Shown in pieces: positions 7,122-15,715 of a stretch of DNA of 64,000 nucleotides. The position numbers were made by a program, and so were the translations under genes. The stretch's first letter is position 1. The number at the start of each line of letters is the position of its first letter. Origin of the DNA: Faecalibacterium sp. I4-3-84 (GTDB lineage Bacteria > Bacillota > Clostridia > Oscillospirales > Ruminococcaceae); assembly GCF_023347255.1 (NCBI RefSeq), contig NZ_CP094466.1, positions 558,001-622,000 of the forward strand. Direction: 5' to 3'. Under the pieces are notes generated by a model that saw only the letters and a list, made by a program, of their open reading frames with translations, was not told where the DNA came from and did not search any database.

Positions 7122-8068
7122 CAGATTTCACCTCCAATCCGCTTGTAGGCAAGCTCGGTGTATTCAGGGTTCAGCTCGATGCCGACGAAATGACGCCCCA
7201 TCTGTGAGGCAACCATGCCGGTTGTGCCGCTTCCCATAAAGGGGTCAAGCACAATGCCGCCTTCGGGACAACCGGCAAGAAGACAGGTCTCAACCAGCTT
7301 CGGAGGGTAGGCGGCGTAGTGACCGCCCTTGAAGGGAACAGTGTTGATCTTCCAGACATCGCGCTTGTTGCGGAGCGGATTGATGTCTGCGTCCTTGATC
7401 TCGCCATGCTCACGGGGGCGGTTGATGGACTGCGGCTGAGGCTGACCGGGAACGGGCTTTCCGTATTTGTTACCGCCCTTCATGCCGCGCTTGAGGCGTT
7501 CTGCCGTTGCAGGGGCAATCGGTTCGGAGATTGCCTTGTAGTCAAAGAAATACTTCTTGGACTTGGAGAACAGGAAAATATGCTCATAGCAGCGGGCGCA
7601 GCGGTCTTTCACGCTCTCCGGCATGGGGTTATCCTTCATCCAGATGATGTCGTTGCGCAGATACCAGCCGGTATCACGGAGGGCAAACGCCAGCATCCAC
7701 GGAATGCCGATCATATCCTTCGGCTTGCAGCCCTCAACCTTGTTGTTGAGAGCCACAGCCTGACCGGTTCTGCCGTTGGGGTTCTTCGGGTCAATAAATT
7801 CGCCCTGATTGCCCTTCCCGGCGTAGGTGTCCGAGATGTTCAGCCAGAGCGTTCCATCCGGACGCAAAACGCGCCTGACTTCGGTAAACACTTCCGTCAG
7901 GCGCGAGATATATTCCTTCGGCGTTGTCTCTCTGCCGATCTGAGCCTCCATGCCGTAATCGCGGAGTGCGTAATACGGAGGGGACGTCACACAGCAATGA
8001 ACGCTGTCATCGGGCAGAGTTTTCAGGATTTCAAGACAATCGCCGGTATGAATGATGTCAAGCTCTAT
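7121..8068 (-). CDS. DNA methyltransferase (N4/N6 beta class), possible ATA start
   Basis: The catalytic motif TSPPY occurs at about residue 28-32 and the AdoMet-binding motif LDPFMGSGTTG near the C-terminus. This is the order of beta-class amino-methyltransferases of the N4-cytosine/N6-adenine type. No endonuclease gene is nearby, so it is more likely to protect the element from restriction than to be half of an R-M system. The frame includes DIIHTGDCLEIL upstream of TSPPY, a normal part of this fold, but that part contains no ATG, GTG or TTG. An ATA at 8068 lies 9 bases after AAAGGAG and is the best-placed start. A GTG at 7990 gives a 289-aa form lacking the N-terminal motif. Confidence 0.85.
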   Translation of the reverse strand: MELDIIHTGDCLEILKTLPDDSVHCCVTSPPYYALRDYGMEAQIGRETTPKEYISRLTEVFTEVRRVLRPDGTLWLNISDTYAGKGNQGEFIDPKNPNGRTGQAVALNNKVEGCKPKDMIGIPWMLAFALRDTGWYLRNDIIWMKDNPMPESVKDRCARCYEHIFLFSKSKKYFFDYKAISEPIAPATAERLKRGMKGGNKYGKPVPGQPQPQSINRPREHGEIKDADINPLRNKRDVWKINTVPFKGGHYAAYPPKLVETCLLAGCPEGGIVLDPFMGSGTTGMVASQMGRHFVGIELNPEYTELAYKRIGGEI

Positions 8069-8103
8069 AAAAACCAGCTCCTTTCTTCGGATTTGAGCGC
8101 ATA

Positions 8104-8697
8104 TCAGTCGGAGTAATACTCGTCCGGCTCGTAGTCCTCATCTTCCATGAAGTCCTTGTCGAGATCGTCAATCTCGTCCGCCCAACGGTCGAAGATTTCC
8201 TCGGCTTCCTTCGCCGCCTCACGATAGAGGCTCAGCCGGTTCTTCTCAAAGGCGGCAAAGGCGGGGATGAACTTGCCGAACTCGCGGATTGCCTTCACAT
8301 CCTGCGTGCGCATATCTGCGACGCACTGGATGATTTCGGACATCGTGAGCAGATCGTCGATCATCAGTTCATACTTGTCCTTGGGGATAGAAACGGTTTC
8401 ATCATCACCTGCGTCAGCGAAAGGGGTATTCTCGTCGCTGTTGCTGCTTTCGGGAACATCAACCTTGAAGTAGAAACCGATCATATCCACAGATACCTTG
8501 GTCATAATCTGACGTGCCTCCTTGACCTTTTCGTCGATGTCCTCCCTCACTTGGAGGTAGGCGCGGTGATGCTTCTTGAGGTCGCTTTCCAGTCGGATCA
8601 GATCGGTCAGCTCCCACAGAGCCTTAAACAGCGCGGAGGTGTTCTCTCCGTATTCGATAGCGTCCGCATAGGGAATGGTAATCATCTTGTTGTTCAT
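8104..8697 (-). CDS. Conserved ICE protein of unknown function
   Basis: This 197-aa acidic protein lies between the VirB4 and methylase genes. I recognise it only as a type often found at this position in Firmicutes ICEs, without a known function. It is mostly helical, with no membrane segment, and ends in a strongly acidic tail (DKDFMEDEDYEPDEYYSD). The ATG at 8697 is 10 bases after AGGAGG; a TTG two codons earlier is too close to it. Confidence 0.7.
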   Translation of the reverse strand: MNNKMITIPYADAIEYGENTSALFKALWELTDLIRLESDLKKHHRAYLQVREDIDEKVKEARQIMTKVSVDMIGFYFKVDVPESSNSDENTPFADAGDDETVSIPKDKYELMIDDLLTMSEIIQCVADMRTQDVKAIREFGKFIPAFAAFEKNRLSLYREAAKEAEEIFDRWADEIDDLDKDFMEDEDYEPDEYYSD

Positions 8698-8712
8698 ATT
8701 CAAAAATCCTCC

Positions 8713-11145
8713 TTAGTTCTGTACGGTTTCTTCTAAACGGGTGGTCATGATGCGGTAAAGCTGGGTGTCCTTCGGGAAATCGTCCTTGAAGGGAACGATG
8801 GTCGAGCCATAGAAGATCAGCCCCTCACCGGCGTTGGAGTTGGTGATGTAGTTCTGCTGGCTGGGCGAGATGTTCAGCGCCTTCGAGAGAATCTGCCGGT
8901 CGCCGGACGCCTGATTCAGAAGGTAGACGAAATCCGAGTTTTCAAAAATGTTCTCTACCTCGCGGGACGCAAGCAGATCCTTGACGTTCTGCGTGATTCC
9001 GGTCGGGATGCCGCCCCATTTTCTGAAACGCTTCCAGATTTCCACGCTGTACGCGGCGGTCTGTTCCTCTTTCAGCAAAAGGTGGAACTCGTCCATGTAG
9101 TAGCGCGTTGCCTTGTGCTGGGCGCGGTTGATGGTAACTCTGTTCCACACCTGATCCTGCACAATCAGCATTCCGAGCTTCTTGAGCTGTTTGCCGAGTT
9201 CGCGGATGTCATAGCAGACGAAGCGGTTGTTGACATCCACATTCGTTCTGTGATTGAAGACGTTCAGAGAGCCGTGAACATAGATTTCGAGGGCGGTTGC
9301 GATGCGCTGTGCCTCCGGCTCCTTCTGATTTCTCAGAATGTTGTAGAGGTCTTCGAGGATCGGCATTTTCTCCGGCTTGGGGTCTGCAAGGAACTCCTGA
9401 TAAACCATGCGGACACTGCGGTCAATGATGGTCTTCTCAACCGGCTGCAAGCCGTCCTTGCCGCCGACAATCAGCTCACACATGGAGAGGATGAAGTCGG
9501 ATTTCAGCGTCAGCGGGTTTTCCTCTTCGGAGTAGTTCGTGTTGATGTCCAACGGATTGATGTAATCCGTGCTGACCGGTGAGATGCGAATGACCTGACC
9601 GCCGAGCTTCTGCACGAGGGGGAAATACTCGGCTTCGGGGTCGCAGACGATGATGTCATCCTCCGTGATGAGGAAGGCGTTCGTCATTTCGCGCTTGGCG
9701 GAGAAGGACTTACCGGAACCGGGTGTACCCAAGATCAGCCCGTTGGGGTTCTTGAGCTGCTTGCGGTCAACCATGATCATGTTGTTGGACAGCGCGTTCA
9801 GCCCGTAGTAGAGAGCTTCGCCGCCCTGAAAAAGCTCCTGCGTGGTGAACGGCACGAAAACCGCTGTGCTGGAAGTGGTCAGTCCGCGTTCGATTTCCAC
9901 TTGATTGACGCCGATAGGCAGAGAGGACATCAGCCCTTCTTCCTGCTGGAAGTCGAGACGCTTGAGCGCACAGTTATACTTTTGGGCAATGGCTGCGGTC
10001 TGGAACACCGCGTTTTCGAGCTTCTGGCGGTTAGTTGCTGTGTTCATGATGAGGATGGTCACGAGGAACAGTCTCTCATTGCGGGTCTGGAGATCCTGCA
10101 ACAGACGCTTCGCCTCACCGCCGAAGGTAGCGAGATCGGACGGGATGATGTCCATGTCGTAGCCGGAGCGGACTGCCTTTTTCTGCTCTTCAATCTTCAT
10201 CTTGTCGAGGTCGGTGATCTTCGACTTGATGCTCTTGATTGCCTTCGCCTGGTCAATCGTCCGGATATGAAAATTGACCGTGATGTTGCTGTCCATCTCA
10301 AGGAAGTCGGCAAGCATACGGTCATTGAGTTCCGGCGCGAGGATTTGCAGGAAACTCGCCGCGCCGATGGTTTTGCCCATCTTGAAGCACTTGCCTTCAC
10401 GGAAGTCAAAGGAAGTGGGCGCGATGAAGTCCTTCGTGCTGAGTCCTGTTCGGGCTACCATGTCAAAGGAAAAGCGGAACGGCTCATTGGTGTCCATGTT
10501 GAATACATCATGAAGCACTTTCAGCCGCTCATAGCCGGACAGCGGCTCGGTTCTCACACCGAGGGTTTTGAAGTTGTTGAGAATGTCGGTTTCAATGCGT
10601 TCGAGCTTCGGCTTTGCCGTGCGGAGGGAGTCCGCCTCAATGCCGAAGGTGATGTACTTTTTCTTGACCAGTCCGTTGTTGCCCTTGGTGAGCTGGCTTT
10701 GCAGCATACCGGAATACTCGGAGCGGATGTCGTTGAAGGCGTCCTCCTGTGCCGGAATGTTGATGCGCTTGCGGAACTCATTGAGACTTGCCTTCTGATT
10801 GATGAAGGAGAGCTGGACGAAAATCGAACTGTCGAAGTAGTTCAGAAAGTCGCACCAGTTCTCAAAGATGGCAGTTTTGTCCTCGTTCTGCGCAAGCTGG
10901 TAGTTGATGTCCTCAAAGGCGATGGACTTCGTGTAGAGGCGGCTGTTCACCTTGCAGATACCGTCACGGCACATCTCCACATAGGGGATGGTCTGCTGGG
11001 CGGACTTGCGGACTTTCTTTGCCTTCCTGTCCTTTTTCTTCTGCATGACGATCCGCTTCTTTTCCTGAGCGGAAAGGGCATCGCCGTAAACGACGCCGTT
11101 TTTGACCGTCATCTTAGGCTTTGCCTTTGCTGTGCTGTTGTTCAA
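8713..11145 (-). CDS. VirB4-type conjugation ATPase
   Basis: This 810-aa ATPase powers the conjugative T4SS at the inner face of the membrane. The Walker A motif GTPGSGKSF lies near residues 471-480, followed by DIIVCDPEAEY and a C-terminal VirB4/TraG-like ATPase domain with YYMDEFHLLL as the Walker B region. The N-terminal half matches the VirB4 (TraE/TrsE) family. The start is TTG at 11145, set by a strong AGGAGG 9 bases upstream inside the end of the PrgI gene. The alternative ATG at 11112 has only a weak site. Full length for the family. Confidence 0.94.
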   Translation of the reverse strand: MNNSTAKAKPKMTVKNGVVYGDALSAQEKKRIVMQKKKDRKAKKVRKSAQQTIPYVEMCRDGICKVNSRLYTKSIAFEDINYQLAQNEDKTAIFENWCDFLNYFDSSIFVQLSFINQKASLNEFRKRINIPAQEDAFNDIRSEYSGMLQSQLTKGNNGLVKKKYITFGIEADSLRTAKPKLERIETDILNNFKTLGVRTEPLSGYERLKVLHDVFNMDTNEPFRFSFDMVARTGLSTKDFIAPTSFDFREGKCFKMGKTIGAASFLQILAPELNDRMLADFLEMDSNITVNFHIRTIDQAKAIKSIKSKITDLDKMKIEEQKKAVRSGYDMDIIPSDLATFGGEAKRLLQDLQTRNERLFLVTILIMNTATNRQKLENAVFQTAAIAQKYNCALKRLDFQQEEGLMSSLPIGVNQVEIERGLTTSSTAVFVPFTTQELFQGGEALYYGLNALSNNMIMVDRKQLKNPNGLILGTPGSGKSFSAKREMTNAFLITEDDIIVCDPEAEYFPLVQKLGGQVIRISPVSTDYINPLDINTNYSEEENPLTLKSDFILSMCELIVGGKDGLQPVEKTIIDRSVRMVYQEFLADPKPEKMPILEDLYNILRNQKEPEAQRIATALEIYVHGSLNVFNHRTNVDVNNRFVCYDIRELGKQLKKLGMLIVQDQVWNRVTINRAQHKATRYYMDEFHLLLKEEQTAAYSVEIWKRFRKWGGIPTGITQNVKDLLASREVENIFENSDFVYLLNQASGDRQILSKALNISPSQQNYITNSNAGEGLIFYGSTIVPFKDDFPKDTQLYRIMTTRLEETVQN

Positions 11146-11494
11146 GCTGCAATTCCTCCTGTTCTTTGATTTTCTGCTGAATTTCAGCGTAGAGATTGTT
11201 TGTGCGATAGGGACGCACCTTGTCCCGGATGAACATGGACTGTACGATGTGGTACAGATACTTTTCGGCGGGCTGACCGTCCTTCTCGTAAAGCGCGAAG
11301 AAGATAAACGGGAGCATGATAACCACCATCAGCATTGCCGCCGTAGACAAGTCGAGATGTGCCTTCGCCAGAAAGAAAATCGGGACACCGACTGCCGCAG
11401 CGATGGAAAAACAAATGAGCTGCCGCTTGGTCAGGTTGAACATGACCTTCGTTTTGACGCGGTTAAGATCCTTCGGGACCGGAACAAATGCCAT
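11114..11494 (-). CDS. PrgI family membrane protein (VirB3-like)
   Basis: This 126-aa protein begins MAFVPVPKDLNRVKTK, typical of PrgI. It has two membrane segments (about residues 25-43 and 48-68) and a soluble charged C-terminus. PrgI family proteins act like VirB3, anchoring VirB4 in the T4SS. The ATG at 11494 follows AAGGAGGAAA. The gene overlaps VirB4 by 32 bases and the XF1762 gene by 32 bases, so the operon is tightly coupled. Confidence 0.9.
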   Translation of the reverse strand: MAFVPVPKDLNRVKTKVMFNLTKRQLICFSIAAAVGVPIFFLAKAHLDLSTAAMLMVVIMLPFIFFALYEKDGQPAEKYLYHIVQSMFIRDKVRPYRTNNLYAEIQQKIKEQEELQLEQQHSKGKA

Positions 11495-11951
11495 TGACTG
11501 TTTCCTCCTTTCTAAGCTGCTTTTCATAGCGCAGCTTCATTTGTGCGGGATATTGATCCTCCTTCGGCTGACGCTTGCCTGTCCAGCGAAGCCCACCCGC
11601 TTTGCCTTGACAGATCCAGCCGGAAGCACGAAGGCTTGCACCGTTTTCGCTTTCCAGCGTGTAGGTGATGATGCGCTTATAGCCCATAGCCGCAGCAGCT
11701 CTTGCCGCCGCGCCGTAGAGAAAGCTGCAAGCGTTCTTCGCCCCGTTGGTGCATAGCCTTGTAACCTCCAATGTGAAGCCGTCATCCAGATACCGGCTGA
11801 CGGGACGCCCGACGATGATTACACCGACCAGCTCACCGTCTGCTTCACAGCCGATGGAAAACTTGTGACCGGCAACCGGCTTATGATGCCGGTGATACTT
11901 CCGGACATACTCGTTGGCGTCTCGAAGAGAGATAGGTCTTAGCCGCAGCAT
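11463..11951 (-). CDS. XF1762 family GNAT-like protein
   Basis: This 162-aa protein matches the XF1762 family of mobile elements, which looks like an N-acetyltransferase fold. Characteristic segments are YHRHHKPVAGHKFSIG (residues about 18-33), LEVTRLCTNGAKNACS and ITYTLESENGASLRASG. Its substrate is unknown. The ATG at 11951 overlaps the end of the MT-A70 gene. A second, divergent copy is encoded at 60589-61050 in the neighbouring element. Confidence 0.85.
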   Translation of the reverse strand: MLRLRPISLRDANEYVRKYHRHHKPVAGHKFSIGCEADGELVGVIIVGRPVSRYLDDGFTLEVTRLCTNGAKNACSFLYGAAARAAAAMGYKRIITYTLESENGASLRASGWICQGKAGGLRWTGKRQPKEDQYPAQMKLRYEKQLRKEETVNGICSGPEGS

Positions 11952-12508
11952 GGTGTTTCCTCCATTGGAAGATGTGCCGTGCATTCGACCTCGTTGCCCC
12001 AAACGTCCCAGCCTTCGGGAGACTGACGGGCAAAAAGCTCTACGCGGGGAAGGTCTCCCATGAGCCGAACAATGCGTTCCCGCGCCTCATCCGGCTTTTT
12101 GGAATGCTCTTCGATGTGGCTGAGGATGACCTGACGCACACCGGCGTCAACTCGCTTCGGATGTCCCTTCGTGGCAAGGATGCAGATTTCCGCGTTTGCC
12201 CTTGTCCAATACCCCATGCCGGTGAAGAGGTCATCGTTCTTGCGGTTTTGCTTCACCCATACAAAAGCCACGGTCTTATAAGAAAAGCCCCATGCCGTCA
12301 GCACTTCGAGTGCTTCACAGAGGCATGGGAACGTGATCCAGAGGAACAGAGCGCAGTCCTTCGCAGCCAGTTCGCCAACCGGAAGTGCCTTGATGTCTTC
12401 AATGCACATTGTCGGGTAGTGGCTTTCTGCCGACCGTCCCTGTCCCTTTTTGGAGTAAGTCCGATACGCCCAAGGGGGATCGGCGTAGATGATGCTGTAC
12501 TTCTTCAT
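11939..12508 (-). CDS. MT-A70 family DNA N6-adenine methyltransferase
   Basis: This 189-aa protein has the catalytic motif DPPW (residues 10-13) in IIYADPPWAYRTY, then LFLWITFPCLCEALEVLTAWGF and the C-terminal VELFARQSPEGWDVWGNE signature of MT-A70 enzymes. It should methylate adenine N6 in DNA. It is encoded between the VirB6-like and XF1762 genes. Together with the methylase at 7121 it gives the ICE two orphan methylases, plausibly to evade restriction. The ATG at 12508 follows AAGGAGG. Confidence 0.9.
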   Translation of the reverse strand: MKKYSIIYADPPWAYRTYSKKGQGRSAESHYPTMCIEDIKALPVGELAAKDCALFLWITFPCLCEALEVLTAWGFSYKTVAFVWVKQNRKNDDLFTGMGYWTRANAEICILATKGHPKRVDAGVRQVILSHIEEHSKKPDEARERIVRLMGDLPRVELFARQSPEGWDVWGNEVECTAHLPMEETPCCG

Positions 12509-12521
12509 GCTGCCGACCTCC

Positions 12522-13391
12522 TTAGTGCGCATGGAAAATGGATTTTGCGAGGCTTCCGGTCTTGAACAGCGAGAAACACAGAATGACCGTGTACGCCGCC
12601 ACAGAGAACAGAGCCGAGTGAATGTTGTCTGCAATAATCATGCCGTTGATCAGCACCGCATAGATGCCGACGCAGACCATGATGAGAAAGCCCTGAAATG
12701 CCAAAGCGAACAAGCCTTTCAGATAGTTCGTGCCGATGCTGCCCCATTCGCGGTTGCTCATGGTTGCGATGGGAATAGGCGCGATGCTCACGGTGCAGTA
12801 AATCTCAATCATGCGCCCGTAGAGGATAACCGTAATGAGGATCGCCATGATTTTGAGGCATAGACTGATCAGAAGCGTTTCTATCGACAGTCCGAGCAGT
12901 TCTCCGACGCCCATGTTCTCCATGCCGGTACGCATCTGCGCAATCGTCGCGTCAATGTCAATGCTGGTGTTGCCGTGGATTACTCCGGCTGCACCGGAAA
13001 CTACGTTCTGCCCGATGTCGAATACTGCCATCACGATGTCAAACGTGTGTGTCACGAGATAGATCGCCACAGCCGCCTTGAAAAACCACTTGAAGAACAT
13101 CCAAGTGTCCATGTCGTGAAGGTTGTTTTTCTCGGTGATCATGGAAATCAGCTCGTAGCACAAAACAAAGGTGATGATGATACCAGCGATGGGGACTATC
13201 ACGTTTTCGGATAGTCCCCGGATCATCTGGTACACGCCGCCGTTCCAGCCGGACGGTGTTTGCCCAACTTCGGCGGCAATCGTTCCTACCTTCTCGTTGA
13301 CATCGGTGAACATATTGGTCAGGTTGCTCTCGATCCATCCGATCAGCATATCCTTGAGAGCCTGTTCGATCTTTTCTAAAATGCTGCCCAA
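12522..13391 (-). CDS. VirB6/TrbL-like T4SS membrane protein
   Basis: This 289-aa polytopic membrane protein has about six hydrophobic segments: VIVPIAGIIITFVLCYELIS near 65-85, FKAAVAIYLV near 105, LLISLCLKIMAILITVILYG near 165-185, and three more up to the C-terminus. It fits the VirB6-type core channel proteins of Firmicutes ICEs (CD1112-like), encoded between Maff2 and PrgI. The start is TTG at 13391 behind a GGTGG-type site; this start is less certain than the gene. Confidence 0.82.
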   Translation of the reverse strand: MGSILEKIEQALKDMLIGWIESNLTNMFTDVNEKVGTIAAEVGQTPSGWNGGVYQMIRGLSENVIVPIAGIIITFVLCYELISMITEKNNLHDMDTWMFFKWFFKAAVAIYLVTHTFDIVMAVFDIGQNVVSGAAGVIHGNTSIDIDATIAQMRTGMENMGVGELLGLSIETLLISLCLKIMAILITVILYGRMIEIYCTVSIAPIPIATMSNREWGSIGTNYLKGLFALAFQGFLIMVCVGIYAVLINGMIIADNIHSALFSVAAYTVILCFSLFKTGSLAKSIFHAH

Positions 13392-13430
13392 TATTTCACC
13401 ACCCTTCGGTTAAGCTGGGCTTGCCGTGGA

Positions 13431-13515
13431 TTAGCCGAACAAACCGGAGAGCAGGGGGATGAGTGTCGTGCCGATCAGCACCACACCACCGCCAGCCATG
13501 AGCTGTTTTATCCCC
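13431..13515 (-). pseudogene. maff2 gene, 3' part (split by IME-A)
   Basis: The frame reads GIKQLMAGGGVVLIGTTLIP, LLSGLFG and stop, which is the C-terminal half of a Maff2 family T4SS membrane protein. The first few codons may come from IME-A. The N-terminal half lies 11 kb away at 24537-24695. Fusing the halves after KQFMA gives an uninterrupted protein of 71 aa, the usual length of the family. Confidence 0.9.
13494..13515. other. IME-A left attachment site
   Basis: AGCCATGAGCTGTTTTATCC marks the junction between the maff2 3' part and IME-A. It matches 18 of 22 bases with the right junction (24543-24564), and the first eight bases AGCCATGA are identical. Crossover most likely falls in the shared part. 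Confidence 0.85.
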
Positions 13516-13599
13516 AATTAGGTGTAAAACTCTGCTCGATGGCGGGCGGCGGCGTACAAAAAATCTATATGGTGTTTTTAAGAGAACCGTCCCGGCGGG

Positions 13600-13620
13600 A
13601 CAGGTCAGGCAGTGACCTGT
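13600..13620 (-). terminator. Hairpin at the recombinase stop
   Basis: ACAGGTCA and TGACCTGT form an 8-bp inverted repeat across the recombinase stop codon. A second palindrome, GTCCCGGCGGGAC (13589-13601), follows. The T-run is weak, so this may equally be a recombinase-binding structure near the element end. Confidence 0.45.
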
Positions 13621-15275
13621 TCCACCTCCGGGATGGGTTTGAGATTAAAATGAATTTCGATAGAAATGTGTCTTGTTTTATCTTCGTCAATGCGCTCATG
13701 CACGACGATTTCTTTGATTAAGCGGTTGAGGGTGGCTGCGTCCAGTTCTGTAATGTTGGCGTATTCCTGAATGGCTTCCACCCATTGTTTTGCGTCATTG
13801 GCAAGCTGGACTTCATCGGACAGCCGCTTTCTGCCCTCGGACACTTTTGTTTTAAGTTCCGTCTGCTCGGTCTGTGTCTTTTCCAGCATGGTGTTGAAGT
13901 TCTGCTCACTGATACGCCCTGCAATCATATCTTCATAAAGCCGCATTACCATTTTGTCCAGAACCTCAATCCGTTCCTCGTCCCTTGTAAGGGAGCGTTC
14001 CATTGCTTCCCGCTGTTCCCGCTGCTCGGCTTCACAGGTATTGGTCAGGCGGTCAGCAATCGCTTTCCCGTCCATCAGGGCAGCTCTGGCACATTCCCGG
14101 ATTTTCCGCAGCACATGACTGTAAAGGGTGTCATAATCAATCCGGTGCTGGGTGCAGTGGTTCTTTCCAAAGGCATTGTAGGTCTTGCAGGAGTAAATCT
14201 GCTGGGGATGTTTTGCGTTTGTGTAGCGTACCGTCAGAGACTTCCCACACTCGCCGCATTTTATCAGTCCGGCAAACAGGCTGATTTCATTGGTCTGCCC
14301 CGGACGCTGGCGGGATTTCAGCTTGTTCTGCACAATGTCAAAGCTCATGCGGTCAATCAGCGGTTCATGCTGTCCTTCCACTACAATCCAGTTCTCCGGC
14401 TTCTTTTCCCCAATCGTGCCGATTTTGAAACGGTAGTCCTTTTTCTGGGAAGCAATCGCCCCAGTGTAAACGGGATTCATCAAAAGGTCTTTGATAACGG
14501 AAAAGTCCCACATATACCGCCCGTTTTCCGGGTCTTTCTTTTCCCATTTGGTGCGGGTATTGCGAAGCCCCCGTTCCCGGTTCCACCATGTGGGGCAGGG
14601 GATTTTTTCTTCCTCCAGCCGTCTGCGGATATAGTTCGGACCATGACCGTTTAGGGCATATCCGAAAATCAGCCGCACAATCGGGGCGGTTTCCTCGTCA
14701 ATGAGCAGATGGTTTTTGTCCTCCGGGTCTTTCCGATACCCAAACGGGGCAAGACACCCGGTAAACTGTCCTTTCTGCGCTTTCAGAAGATAAGAGGAAT
14801 GGACTTTCTTGGAAATATCCTTGCTGTACATCTCGTTCAGGATATTCTTGAACGGGGCGATGTCGTTGTTATCCCGCAGGGTGTCGATACCGTCATTCAT
14901 GGCGATATAGCGGACACCGTTTCTTGGGAAAAAGTCCTCAATCAAATGCCCTGTTTGCAAATAGTTACGCCCCAGTCGGCTGAGGTCTTTCGTGATGACA
15001 AGGTTGATTTGCCTGCGCTCAATGGCTCTCAACATTCTCTGTAAATCAGGACGCTCCATATTAAGACCTGTGAAGCCATCGTCCTGATAGACTGCCACAA
15101 CCTCCCATCCCTGCTTTTCGCAGTATTTTTCCAGCATATCACGCTGGTTTGCGATACTGGCACTTTCGCCTTGCAGGTCATCGTCCTTTGACAGCCTGCA
15201 ATAGACCGCCGCACGATAGCCCCCGGCAAGTGCTGAACCGATTGTTCTGTATTCCATTTCGTTCATCATAGCCAT
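13605..15275 (-). CDS. Large serine recombinase of IME-A
   Basis: This 556-aa integrase of TnpX type has an intact catalytic domain: YCRLS (nucleophile about residue 28), DDGFTG, KDLSRLGRNY. The recombinase domain follows (LIFGYALNGHGPNYIRRRL), then the zinc ribbon CGECGKSL with a later Cys pair, a coiled coil near 430-500 and a DUF4368-like tail (IKEIVVHERIDEDKTRHISI). Two-metal-free serine catalysis with a 2-bp crossover is expected. It lies about 90 bases from the left junction. Its ATG abuts the stop of the 65-aa gene (TAAATG), so translation is likely coupled. Confidence 0.95.
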   Translation of the reverse strand: MAMMNEMEYRTIGSALAGGYRAAVYCRLSKDDDLQGESASIANQRDMLEKYCEKQGWEVVAVYQDDGFTGLNMERPDLQRMLRAIERRQINLVITKDLSRLGRNYLQTGHLIEDFFPRNGVRYIAMNDGIDTLRDNNDIAPFKNILNEMYSKDISKKVHSSYLLKAQKGQFTGCLAPFGYRKDPEDKNHLLIDEETAPIVRLIFGYALNGHGPNYIRRRLEEEKIPCPTWWNRERGLRNTRTKWEKKDPENGRYMWDFSVIKDLLMNPVYTGAIASQKKDYRFKIGTIGEKKPENWIVVEGQHEPLIDRMSFDIVQNKLKSRQRPGQTNEISLFAGLIKCGECGKSLTVRYTNAKHPQQIYSCKTYNAFGKNHCTQHRIDYDTLYSHVLRKIRECARAALMDGKAIADRLTNTCEAEQREQREAMERSLTRDEERIEVLDKMVMRLYEDMIAGRISEQNFNTMLEKTQTEQTELKTKVSEGRKRLSDEVQLANDAKQWVEAIQEYANITELDAATLNRLIKEIVVHERIDEDKTRHISIEIHFNLKPIPEVEQVTA

Positions 15276-15473
15276 TTACCCACACAATCCAGACGGTATC
15301 TGGCTCTGTTGAACCTCATCTTCATTATACTTCAAATCTTTCTTTTTAGCAAGATATTCTTTTGTATTTGTTTTGCCGTATTTCTGGGAAATCAGGCTGA
15401 CGAACACATCGGTGGCGTCCAGTTCCCCGTCAAATACGGTTGTCACTTCAATCTTGGTCTTATTTTTCGCCAT
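15276..15473 (-). CDS. Small protein coupled to the recombinase
   Basis: This 65-aa protein (MAKNKTKIEVTTVFDGELDA at its start, then a Lys-rich tail) is not of a family I can name securely. It directly precedes the recombinase gene with no gap, so it may be a recombination accessory factor. The length and the coupling support a real gene. Confidence 0.65.
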   Translation of the reverse strand: MAKNKTKIEVTTVFDGELDATDVFVSLISQKYGKTNTKEYLAKKKDLKYNEDEVQQSQIPSGLCG

Positions 15474-15715
15474 AGGCAGTTATCCTCCATACATGAAAAT
15501 AGCCAGACAGAGAACGGTCGGCAACGAAGTCCGGCAACGGGCTTCAAAAGACCTTGCAAACAATCTCAATCTGGCGTTGATTACTATTTATACTTTTCTT
15601 TTATTTTTCTGTTGTTTTGGTTGTCAGAGAGGGAAAAAGCCCGGAAATAAGGGATTTTCCCCGGCAACCGGCTCGGCAACGGGATAGCAACGAAGTCGGC
15701 AACGGGCTGTCATTT

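Noticed and set aside
9901-11169. A 422-codon plus-strand frame opposite virB4
   Set aside because: Antisense shadow of virB4; no domain and no start signal.
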